64,000 bases of DNA from Chelydra serpentina (Eukaryota > Chordata > Testudines > Chelydridae). The stretch lies in assembly GCA_037349315.1 (NCBI GenBank), contig JBAIAC010000134.1, positions 913,407-977,406 of the forward strand, written 5' to 3'. The position numbers and the translations under genes were made by a program. This document shows, piece after piece, positions 39,950 through 50,500 of this stretch; the stretch's first letter is position 1; every line of letters begins with the position of its first letter. The notes beneath the pieces are model-generated. The model was not told where the DNA came from. It saw only the letters and a list, made by a program, of their open reading frames with translations, and did no database searches.

Positions 39950-42626
39950 ATGGGCGTGGCGTTGAGGGTGAGCGTGTGGGGGGGTTAGGAGTGAAGATAA
40001 TGGTGGGAGGTGGGTGAGGGTGAGGTTGAGGGTGAGGCTCAGGTTGGGGGAGGGGGAGTGGTGGAGGTGAGGGTGAGGGTGAGCATGGGGGTGGGGGTGA
40101 GGGTGAGTGTGAGAGTGGGGGTGGGGGTGTGTGTGCAGGTGATGTTGAGGGTGATGGTGGGCCTGGGGTTGAGGCTGAGGGTGAGGGTGAAGGTGGGTGT
40201 GTGGCTGGGAGTGGGGTGAGGGTTAGGGTGAGGGTGAGGGTGAGAATGAGGTTGAGGGTGAGGGTGGGCGTGGGTGTGGGGGTTACGGAGAAGGGGAGGG
40301 TGAGGTTGAGAGTTGGGGTGAGGGTGTCCTTGAGGGCGAGGGTGGGGGTGTGAGTGGGGTGAGTGTGAGGCTGTGTTTGAAGGTTGGGTTGGGGGTGGGG
40401 GTTGGGGTGGGGTTGAGCGTGAGGGTGGGGGTGAGAGTAGGAGTTGGGGTGAGGGTGAGGGTGAGGGTGGGGATGGGTGAGAGGATGATGGTGAGGGTGG
40501 TGGTGGGGGTGACGGTGAGGATGAGGGTGAGGGTGGGGTGAGGGTGATAGTGAGGGTGAGGCTGGCCTGGGCGTGAGGCTGAGGGTGGGGGTGGGCTGAG
40601 GGTGAGCGTGGGGCGTGGGTTGGGGGTGCGGGTGTCAGTGAGGGTGGGTTTGCAGGTGAGGTTGAGTGTGAGGGTGGGGGTGGGGGTGAGGGTGAAGATG
40701 AGAATGCGGGTGAGGGTGAGGTGGGGGTGAGTTTGGGGGTAGCGGATAGGGTGAGTTTGGGGTTTAGGGTGGCGGTGAGTGCGAAGGTGAGGCTGAGATT
40801 GATGTTTGGGGTTTGGGTTATGGTGAGGGTGAGGGTGGTTTTTGGGGTGGGTGTTGGGGTGGGGTGAGGGTGAGGGTGGGGATGGGGGGTTGTGGATGAG
40901 GGTGGGGGTAAGCGTGAGGGTGGGGATGGGGTGACGGAGGGCGTTGGGGTGAGGGTGAGGGTGGGGTTGGGGATGAGGGTGAGACTGGGGGTAGGGGTGT
41001 CCGTGAGGATAAGGGTGGGGTTGAGGGTGAGGATGCGAGTGATGGTGCGGTTGTGGGCACGGGTGAGAGTCAGGTGCTGGTGAAGGTGAGGGTGATTGGT
41101 AGGGTGTGGGGGTGAGGATTAGGTTGAGGGTGAGGCTGTGAGTGCGGGTGAGGGTGGGGGTGGGAGATAGGGTGAGTCTGAGAGTGAGGGTGTGGGTGGG
41201 CGTGGGGTTGAGGCTGTCTGTGAGGCTGAGGGTGTGGGTGAGGGTGAGGGTGGGGGTGGGCTTGGGGGGTGACGGTGAGGTTGAGTGGGGGGGTTGGGGT
41301 GAGGGTGAGAGTGGGGGTGTGGGTGAGGGTGAGGGTGGGGTGGAGGTGGGGGTGGGGGTCGGGGTGAGAGTGAGGTTGGGGTGGGGGTTAGTTTGAGGGT
41401 GAGGGTGAAGCTTGGGATGATGGTGAGGGTGAGGGTGGGAGTGAGGGTGGGGAGGGGATGATGTTGAGGGTGGCGGTTGGGTGATATTGAGGGTGAGCGT
41501 GTGGGGGGGTTGGGTGTGACAATAATGGTGGGGGTGGGGGTGAGGATGAGGGTGAGGGTTAGGCTCAGTTTGCGGGTGGGGGAGAGGTGGAGGTGAGGGT
41601 GAGGGTGAGGGTGGGGGTGGGGTTGAGGGTGGGGGGTGAGTTTTGGGGTTAGGGTTTGGCTGAGGGTGAGGTTGAGGGTCGGGGTGAGGGTGAGGGTGTG
41701 CATTGTGTAGGGGTGTGGGTGGGGTTAGGGTAAAGGTAAGCGTGAGGCTGGGAGTGTGGGTGGGAGTGGGGTTTAGGGTGAGGGTTAGGGTGGGGGTGAG
41801 GATTAGTGTGAGGGTGGGTATGGCGGTTAGGGTGAGGGTGAGGCTGGGGGTGAGGGTGAGGATGATGGTGCGATTGATGGTGCGGGTGGGGGCGCGGGTG
41901 AGGGTGGGGTGTTGGTGAGGGTGAGGGTGAGGGAGGGGTGGGGATTAGGGTATGGGTTAGCGTGAGGGTGAGGGTGGCGGTGGGGGTCGGGGTGAGGTTG
42001 AGGGTGGGAGTGAGGTTGAGGGCAGGGGTGATGGTGGGGCTCGGGTGAGGGTGGGGATAGTGGTGGGGATTAGGGTGTGGGGTAGTGTGAGGGTGAGGGT
42101 GGCGGTGGGGTTCGGGGTGAGGGTGAGGGTGGGAGTGAGGTTGAGGGCAGGGGTGATGGTGGGGGTGGGGGGGCTCGGGTGAGGGTGGGGTGTTGGTGAG
42201 GGTGAGGGTGAGTGAGAGGGTGGGGGTGGGGTGAGGGATAGGGTGAGGGTGAGGGTGGGAGTGAGGGTGAGGGTGGTAGTGGTTTTTAGGATGAGGGTTA
42301 GGGTGGGGGAGAGGGTGAGGGTGAGGTTGCGAGTGATGGTGGGGTGGTGTTGAAGGTAAGGGTGAGTGAGAGGGTGGGGGTGCGTGTGGGTGTCAGGATT
42401 AGGGTGAGGGTGTGAGTCGGGGTGAGTGTGAGGGTTGGGGTGAGGATGGGCGTGGCGTTGAGGGTGAGTGTGTCTGTGAGGGTGAGGATGCGGGTGCGGG
42501 GGTTGGGGGTGTGGGTGAGAGTGGCGGTGTAGGTGGGGGTGAGGGTGAGGGTGGGCGGGTTGGGGGTGTAGTGAGAGTGAGGGTTTGGTTGAGTGTGAGG
42601 GTGGGGGTGAGGGTGATGGTGAGGGT
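39950..42626 (+). repeat. Array segment duplicated 15.3 kb downstream
   Basis: Distinctive phrases such as ggagtgaagataatggtggg, cattgtgtaggggtgtgggt and ggttgggggtgtgggtgaga recur at about 55.25-57.96 kb in the same order with an offset near 15.3 kb. This is the upstream part of the large tandem segmental duplication that includes the satellite block. Confidence 0.8.
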
Positions 42627-45080
42627 GGCACTTGTTGAACAGGATTGAAATGCTCATTGTGAGGAATTTTCACTAACTGATCTCTACCAAAAGAACGTCA
42701 GAACATATAAAGAGCTTTGGAGGTTTCCAGGAGCAATATGGCACTAGCTGTGAACGAATTGAAAGGCTCCTTGTGAGGAATTTTCATGAACCGATGTGTA
42801 CAAAAAGAACAGCATCACATCCAACTGGCGTTTGAAGGAGGATTCCAGGATAAATGTGGAATTTGCAGTGAAGAGTATTGAATTGTTCCTAGTGAGGTAT
42901 TCTCTTTAAAGGATCTGTACCAAAGGAGCAGCAGTTCATTTTTATAGCTTTTGGAGGAGAATTCCATGAGAACTTTCGTACTACCTGTTTTATTATTGAA
43001 TGGCTCATTGTAAGGAATTTTCACGAGTCCAGCATTACCTAAAGCCCAGCAGTGCATCATAATGGCTTTTGGAAGAGGATTCCAAGATAAATTTGGCACT
43101 AGCAGAGAACAGGATTGAAATGATAGTAGAGTTGTATTCTTACTAATAGATCTGTACTTAAAGCCCACAAGTGCATCATAATGGCTTGCGGAGGAGGATT
43201 TCATGAGAAATGTAGCGCCAGCAGGGAACAGGAATGAAATGCTCACGCTAAGGAATTTTTACTACTCCATCACTGCCGAAAGCCCAGCAGTGCAGCATAA
43301 TGGCTTTTCTAAAAGGATTTCAGTATAAATTTGACTTTAATGAATTGTTCATTGTGAGGTATTCTCACTAACGGTACTGTACGAAAACCAATCAGTGCAG
43401 CATAGAGGCTATTGGAGGAGTATTCCAGGTGAAATTTGTCTGGAGCAATGAACAGAATTGAAATGCTCATTGTGAGGAATTTTCACGAATCCATGTGTAC
43501 AAAATGCGCAGCAGCACATCTAACTGGCGTTTGTAAGAGGATTCGAGGAGAAATTTGAAACGTGCAGTGAACAGGTTTGAATTGATCGTAGATCTGTACA
43601 GAACTGTACGAAAAGCCCAGCATAACGGCTTGTGTAGGAGGATTACATGAATAATTTGGAACGCGTTCAACAGGATTGAAATGCACATTGTGAGGAATTT
43701 TCACTAACTGATCGCCACCAAAAGACCGGCGGAAGATCTAAAGAGTTTTTGTAGGTTTCCAGGAGAAAGATGGCACTAGCAGTGAAAGGAATTTTCACGA
43801 ATCCAGCATTACCTAAGGCCCAGCAGTGCATCATAAGGGCTTTCTGAAGAGGATTCAGGGAGAAATTTGGCTGTAGCAGTGAACAGGATTTAATTGATAG
43901 TTATGACGTAATTTCTCGAACGGATCTGTACCAAAAGCCCACAAGTTCATCATAATGGCTTGTGGAGAGGGATTCTATGAGAAATTTGGCACTAGCTGTG
44001 AACAAGATTTAAAAGTTCATTGTAAGGAATTTTCACTATTCCATCTCTATCAAAAGCCATAAATCGACTGTCGTTTGAATGAGGAAATTTTGAACTTGTA
44101 ATGAACAGGATTGAATTGATAGTAGTCAGGTATTAGCACGAACGGATCTGTTCCAAAATCGTAGCATTACATTTAAATAGCTTATGGAGGACGATTCCAG
44201 GAGAGATTTGGCTGTAGCAGTGAACAGGATTGAATTGTTCATGGTGAGGTATTCTCACGAACGGATCTGTACCAAAATCCTACCAGTTCATCATAATGGC
44301 TTGTGAAGGACAATTCCCTGAGAAATTTGGCATTGCATTGGACAGGATTGAAAAGCTAATTGTAAGGAATTTTTACTAATCCATCACTGTCGAAAGCCCA
44401 GCAGTGCAGGATAATGGCTTTGGAATAAGATTTCAGGTGAAATTTGGTTGTAGCAGTGAACAAAACTAAAATGCTCATTGTGAGGAATTTTCATGAACCG
44501 ATGTGTACAAGAGCAGCAGCATATCTAACTAGCGTTTGAAAGAGGATACCAGGAGAAATTTAGTACTTGCAGTAAACAGGATTGAATTGTTCTTTGTCAG
44601 GTAGTCTCACGAACCAACCTGTACCAAAAGCGCACCAGTATATATAAATAGCGTTTGGAGGAGGATTCCAGAAAAAATTTCCACTAGCAATGAACAGGAT
44701 AGAAATGCTCTTTTGAAATATTTTTGACTAACCGATCTGTACCAAAATCCCAGCAAATGTCAGCATGGCTTATGGAGGAGGGTTCCATGAGAAATTAGGA
44801 ACTCGTAGTGAACAGGATGGAAATGCCCATTGTGAGGAATTGTCACGAACGGATCTGTACCAAAAGCCCACCAGTGCATCATAATGGCTTGTGGAGGAGG
44901 ATGCCATGAATAATTTGGAGCTGGTTGAACATGATTGAAATGCTCATTGTGAGGCATTTTCAGAAATCGATCTCTACCAAAACACATGCATTTCTCTTAA
45001 TTGCTCCTGCCAAATTTCAGTAGAATGATTTTCTCATTGTAAGGAATTTTCACAAACCGATCTCTACGAAACGAGTAGCA
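42627..45080 (+). repeat. 117-bp satellite block 1, forward arm
   Basis: About 21 units of 114-121 bp (mean near 117). The consensus-like order is gaacaggattgaaatgctca, ttgtgaggaattttcacgaa, cggatctgtaccaaaagccc, agcagtgcatcataatggct, tttggaggaggattccagga and gaaatttggcactagcagt. Units vary widely. AT-rich compared with the flanking array. The left junction with the hexamer array is sharp at ggtggcacttgttgaacagg. The block has no promoter or gene that I recognise. Confidence 0.9.
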
Positions 45081-47169
45081 GTGAAAGCCTATTCCAAAAG
45101 CCATTATGCTGCACTACTGGGCTTTCGACAGTGATTGGTTTGTAAAAATTCCTTACAATTGGCATTTCTTTCCTGTCCAATGCAATGCCATATTTCTCAG
45201 GGAATCCTCCTCCACAAGCCATTATGATGAACTGGTGGGCTTTTGGTACTGATCCGTTCGTGAGAATACCTCACCATGAAAAATTCAATCCTTTTCACTG
45301 CTAATGCCAAATCTCTACTGCAATCGTCCTCCATAAGCTATTTAAATATACTGCTACGATTTTGGAACGGATCCGTTCGTGCTAATGCCTGAAGATCAAG
45401 TCAATCCTGTTCACTAAAAGTTCCAAATTTCTCCTGGAATCCTCATTCAAACGACACTTGGATGTGCTACTGCGCTTTTTGTACACATCGGTTCATGAAA
45501 AGTCCTTAAAATGAGCATTACAATTCTGTTAACTGCAACAGCCAAATTTCCCCTGGAATCCTCCTCCAAATGTCATTATGCAGCACTCTTTGGCTCTTGG
45601 TAAAGATCCGTTCGTGAGAATATCTCCCAATGAACAATTCAATCCTGTTCACTGCTACTGCCAATTTTCTCCTGGAATCATTTTCCAAAAGTCATGATGA
45701 TGCATTGCTGGGTTTTGGTACAGATCTGTTTGTAAAGAAATTCTTAAAATGAGCATTTAAAGCCTGTCTTTGATATAACCAAATTTCTACTTGAATGCTC
45801 CTCCAAAAACTATGTAGATGTACTGCTGCGCTTTTGGTACATATCCGTTTTTGAGAATACCTCACAAAGAACAATTAAATACTTTTCACTGCAAGTTCCA
45901 AATTTCATCTGGAATTCTCTTCCAAAAGTCATTTCGATGTAATGCTGGCTTTTGATAGAGATCTGTTAGTAAAATTCCTTACAATGAACTTTTAAATCCT
46001 GTTCACAGCTAGTGAGAAATTTCTTCTGGTATCCTTCTCCACATGCCATTATGATGAACTTGTAGGCTTTTGGTACAGTTCCGTTCGTGAGAATATCTCA
46101 AAATGCGCATTTCAATCCTGTTCAACGAGTTCCAAATTATTCATGTAATCCTCCTTCACTAGCCATTATGCTTCTCAGCTGGGCTTTTGGTACAGATCCG
46201 TTCGTGAGAATACCTCAATACGATCTATTCAAACCTGTTCACTGCTAGTTCCAAATTAATCCTGAAATCCTCTTTCAAACGCCATTTAGATGTGCAGCTG
46301 AGGTTTTTGTACACATCGGTTAGTGAAAGATCTTCCCAATGAGAATTTCAATTCTGTTCACTGAAAAAACATATTTCACCTCGAATCCTCCTCGAAATGC
46401 CATTATGCTGCACTGGTTTGCTCTTCATTAGTGGCGCTTTTGGCACAGTTCCGTTAGTGGGAATACCTCACAATGAAGAATCAAAGCCTGTTCACTACTG
46501 CAGCCAAATTTCTCCTCAACTTCTATTCGAAAATCCATTATGCTGCACAGCTGAGCTTCCGGCATTGATGGATTAGTGAAAATTCCTTACAATGAGCATT
46601 TCAATCCTGTTCCCAGCTAGCGCAAACTATCTCCTGGAATCCTCCCCAAAAGCTATATATATGTACTGCTGCGATTTTAGTACAGATACGTTAGTTAGCA
46701 TATCTCCCAATGAACAATTCAGTCCTGTTCACTGTTACTGCCAAATGTATCCGTAAATCATCTTCCAAAATTCATTATGATGAAGTTCTGGGCTCTTCGT
46801 ACAGATGGATTCGTAAAAATTCCTTACAATGAGCATTTCAATGCTGTAAGAAGCTAGTGCCAAATTCGCATGGACTCTTTCTCTCAAGCAAATTAGATTT
46901 ATTGCTGCGGTTTTGGTAGAGATCGGTTATTGACAATTCCTCACAATGAGCATTTCAATCCTGTTCACTACGTGTTTCAAATTTCTCCTGGAATACTACT
47001 CAAAAAGCTATTTATATGTACTACAGCGCTTTTGTTAAAGTTCTGTTCGTGAAAATACCGAACTCCGAACATTTCACTGTTCACTGCAAGATACAAATTT
47101 CTCCTAGACTTCTCTATCAAACGCCAGTTAGATGTGCTGCTGGGCTTTTTTTACATACCGCTTCGTGAC
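45081..47169 (-). repeat. 117-bp satellite block 1, reverse arm
   Basis: The same unit in reverse orientation, about 18 units, ending at cttcgtgacg against the hexamer array. It is a true mirror of part of the forward arm, not just random inverted units: the specific unit order at 44100-44440 (including cactgtcgaaagcccagcag, cattgcattggacaggattg and tagcacgaacggatctgttc) returns reverse-complemented at 45088-45420. About 650 bases of non-mirrored units lie at the centre. Confidence 0.88.
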
Positions 47170-47353
47170 GGAGAGGGTGAGGGTGAAGTAGGGGGTGAGG
47201 GTGGGGGTAGGTGTGAGGGTGAGGGTGAAGGTGAGGTTGGGGGTTACAGTGAGGGTGGAGGGGAGGGTGGGAGCGGGGATAAGGTGAGGGTGGGGGATTA
47301 GGCTGAGGGTGAGGGTGGGGGTGGAGGTGAGGATGAGGGTGTGGGTGAGGTTG
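47170..47353 (+). repeat. Hexamer array between satellite and SINE
   Basis: Short G-rich hexamer patch. It resumes directly after the satellite with gagagggtgagggtgaag. The equivalent patch in the second copy (62055-62151) is about 90 bases shorter. Confidence 0.85.
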
Positions 47354-47534
47354 GGGGGGAAATAGCTCAGTGGTTTGAGCATTGGCCTGCTAAACCCACG
47401 GTTGTGAGTTCAATACTTGAGGGGGCCTTTGGGGTTCTGGGGCAAAAATTGGGGTTTGGTCCAGCTTTGAGCAGGGGGTTGGACTAGATGACCTACTAAG
47501 GTCCGTTCCAACCCTGATATTCTATGATTCTATG
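47354..47534 (+). mobile_element. Tortoise-type Pol III SINE (tRNA head, CR1 tail), copy 1
   Basis: The 5' part is tRNA-like: Box A tagctcagtggtttgagc, an anticodon-arm region tggcctgctaaaccca, and Box B-like gagttcaatac. A short body (tctggggcaaaaattggggt-type) is followed by a CR1-type 3' end (gagcagggggttggactaga, then ccaaccctgatattctatga and a second octamer). tRNA-derived turtle SINEs that borrow the 3' end of a CR1 LINE for mobilisation are well established. The element is essentially full length. It lies 185 bp downstream of the satellite block. Confidence 0.92.
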
Positions 47535-50500
47535 GGGATTGGGGTGGGGGGTGAGCGTGAGGGTGGGGGTGAGGGTGGGGTTGAGGCTGAGGGTGAGGGT
47601 GAGGGTGGGGGTGAGGGGTGGGATGGGGTGAGTTTGAGTGTGAGGGTGGGGGTTGGGGTCAGGGTGAGGAAATGGGTGAGGGTGGGGATGGGGGAGACGG
47701 TGAGGGTGAGGGTGGACGTGGGGTTGAGGGTGAGGGTGGGGGAGAGGGTGGGGGTGGGCTTGGGCGTGCAGGTGAGGGTGAGGGTGGAAGGGGTTGGGGG
47801 TGGGAGTGAGAGTGGGGGTGTGGGTGAGGGTGTGTGGTGTTGGGTGGGGGGGAAGGTTGAGGGTGGGATGGGGGGGGTGGAGGTGGGGATTAGGGTGTGG
47901 GTGAGGGTGAGGGTGAGCGTGGGGGTTCGGTTGAGGGTGAGGGTGGGGTTTGGGTGATGGTGAGGGTGACGGTCAGGGTGGGGGGGCGTAACGGTGAGGG
48001 TCAGGGTGAGTGTGGGGGTGGGGGTGGGCCTGGGCGTGAGGCTGAGGTTGGGGGTTGGGTGAGTGTGTGGCGTGGGGTGGCGGAGCGGGTGTCAGTGAGC
48101 GTGGGTGTGCAGGCAAGGTTGAGGGTGAGGCTTAGGGTGGGGATGGGGGTGAAGGTGGGCCTGGGAGTGGGGGTGTGGGTGAGGGTGAGGATAAGAATGC
48201 GGCTGAGGGTGAGGGTGGGGGTGCATTTGGGTGTAGCGGTTAGGGTGGCGGTGAGAGTGAAGAAGAGGGTTAGATTGAGGGTTGGGGTGGTGTTGGGGTG
48301 GCGTGAGGGTGGGGGTGTGGGTGGGGGTAAGGGTGAAAGTGAGGCTGGGACTTGGGGTGAGGAAGAGGGTGAGGGTGGGGGTAGAGGTGGGGGTGGCGGT
48401 GAGGGTAAGTGTGGGTGTTAGGCTGAGGGTGAGGGTGATGGTGGGGATGGGGGGGTTGTGGATGAGGGTGTGGGTGAGCGTGAGGGTGAGGATGGGGTGA
48501 CGGAGGGCGTTGGGGTGAGGGTGATGGTGAGGTAGGCGGTGGGAGTGACGGTATGGGTGAGGGTGAGGGTGGGTTGGGGATGAGGGTGATAGTGAGGGTG
48601 AGGGTTGCCTGGGCTTAAGGCTGAGTGTGGGGGGTGGGCTGAGGGTGAGCGTGGGGCGTGGGGTGGATGTGCGGGTGTTAGTGAGGGAGGGTGTGCAGGT
48701 GAGGTTGAGGGTGAGGGTGGGGGTCGGGGTGAGGGTGGGGGTTAGGGTGGCGGTGAGCGCGAAGGTGAGGGTGAGATTGAGGGTTGGTGTGGGGGGTTAG
48801 GGTGAGTGTTGGGGTGGGGTGAGGGTGGGGGTAGAGGTTGGGGTGGCGGTGATGATGAGTGTGGGGTTAGACTGAGGGTGATGGTGGGGATGGGGGGGTT
48901 GTGGTTGAGGGTGGGGGTGAGCGTGAGGGTGAGCATGGGGATGGGATGACGGAGGGCGTTGGGGTGAGGTTGGGGTAGGGGTGGGGGCATCCATAAGGGT
49001 GAGGGAGGGGTTGAGGGTGAGGGTGAGAGTGATGGTGGGGTTGTGAGCACAGGTGAGGGTTGGGTGATTGTGAGGGTGAGTCATAGGGTGGGTGTGGGGG
49101 TTGGGGTGAGGGTTTGAGTGCGGGTGAATGTGAGGGTGGGGGTGGGATACAGGGTGAGGCTGAGAGTGAGGGTAAGGATGGGCGTGGGGGTGAGGCAGTC
49201 TGTGAGGCTGAGTGTGGGGGTAGGGTGAGGGTGGGGGTGGGCTTGGGGGTGACGGTTAGGCTGCGGGGTGTTGGGTGAGGGTGAGAGTGGGGGTGTGGGT
49301 GAGGGTGGGGTTGAGGTGGGTGTGGGTGTGGGGGTGTTGGTAGGCTGAGGGTGGTGTGGGGTTTGGGGTGGGCATTAGGGAGTGGGTGAGGCTGAGGGTG
49401 AGGGTGGCGGTGGGGGTGGGGGTCGGGGTGAAAGTGGGGGGGTGAGGGTGGGGTGGGGATGGTGGTTAGGTTGAGGGTGAGGGTGAGGCTGGGGATGAGG
49501 GTGAGGGTGAGAGTGGGAGTGAGGGTGGGGAGGGGGGTGATGGTGAGGGTGGCGGTGGGGTGACATTGAGGGTGAGCGTGTGGGGGGGTTGGGAGTGAAG
49601 ATAATGGTGGGGAGGTGGGTGAGGGTGAGGGTGAGGCTCAGGTTGGGGGAGGGGGAGTGGTGGAGGGGAGGGTGAGGGTGAGCATGGGGGTGGGGGTGAG
49701 GGTGAGGGTTTGTGTGTGCAGGTGATGTTGAGGGTGAGGGTGGGCCTGGGGTTGAGGCTGAGGGTGGGGGTTAAGGTGGGTGTGGGGCTGGGAGTGGGGT
49801 GAGGGTGAGAATGAGGTTGAGGGTGAGGGTGGGCGTGGGCGTGGGGGTTACGGAGAAGGGGAGGGTGAGGGTGAGGGTTGGGGTGGGGGTGAGGGTGTCC
49901 TTGAGGGCGAGGGTGGGGGTGTGAGTGGGTGTGAGTGTGAGGCTGTGTTTGAAGGTTGGGTTGGGGGTGTGGGTTGGGGTGGGGTTCAGCGTGAGGGTGG
50001 GGGTGAGAGTAGGAGTTGGGGTGAGGGTGAGGGTGGGGATGGGTGTGAGGATGATGGTGAGGGTGGCGGTGGGGCTGACGGTGAGGATGAGAGTGAGGGT
50101 GAGGGTGATAGTGAGGATGAGGGTGAGGGTGGGCCTGGGCGTGATGCTGAGGGTGGGGTTTGGGTGAGGGTGAGGGTTTGGCTTGGGGCGGCGGTTTGGG
50201 TGTCAGTGAGACTGGGTGTACAGGTGGGTTTTGGGGTGGGTGTTGGGGTGGGTTGAGGGTGGGGGTGTGGGTGAGGATGAGGGTGAGGGTAGAGGTGGGG
50301 GTGCCAGTGAGTATGAGTGTGGGGGTTAGGCTGAGGGTGAGGGGGATGGTGGGTGTGGGGGGGTTGGGCATGAGGGTGGGCGTGAGCGTGATGGTGACGG
50401 TGGGGATGGGGTGAGGGAGGGGGTTGGGGTGAGGGTGGGGGTGGGGTTAGGGTGAGGTTGAGGGTGGGGGTGAGGTTGAGGGTGGGGGTGTCCGTGAGGT

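Larger units (their letters stand above)
24919..42626 (+). repeat. Degenerate TGAGGG-type hexanucleotide array, 17.7 kb
   Basis: The + strand is almost entirely composed of hexamer steps ggtgag, ggtggg, ggttag, ggtcag, tgtgag and gctgag; runs of perfect hexamers rarely exceed a few units. Rewritten from TTAGGG register these are TGAGGG, TGGGGG, TTAGGG and TCAGGG, the same kinds of variant found proximally in vertebrate telomeres. G is on the + strand throughout. Interruptions: CR1 tail at 31040 and an interspersed element at 33994. Because 6 is a multiple of 3, long stop-free frames arise by chance (Val-Arg and Gly-Glu on +, Thr-Leu and Pro-His on -); I do not annotate them as genes. G-quadruplex potential is high over the whole tract. 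Confidence 0.93.

Noticed and set aside
24919..42626. True terminal telomere
   Set aside because: TTAGGG is a minority of the hexamers, the array is interrupted by a CR1 tail and another element, and sequence continues on both sides.
42627..47169. CRISPR-like array
   Set aside because: Units are contiguous 117-bp satellite repeats without constant short repeats and unique spacers, in eukaryotic DNA.
47354..47427. Functional tRNA gene
   Set aside because: The tRNA-like head is followed directly by a SINE body and CR1-type tail, and the acceptor ends do not pair.
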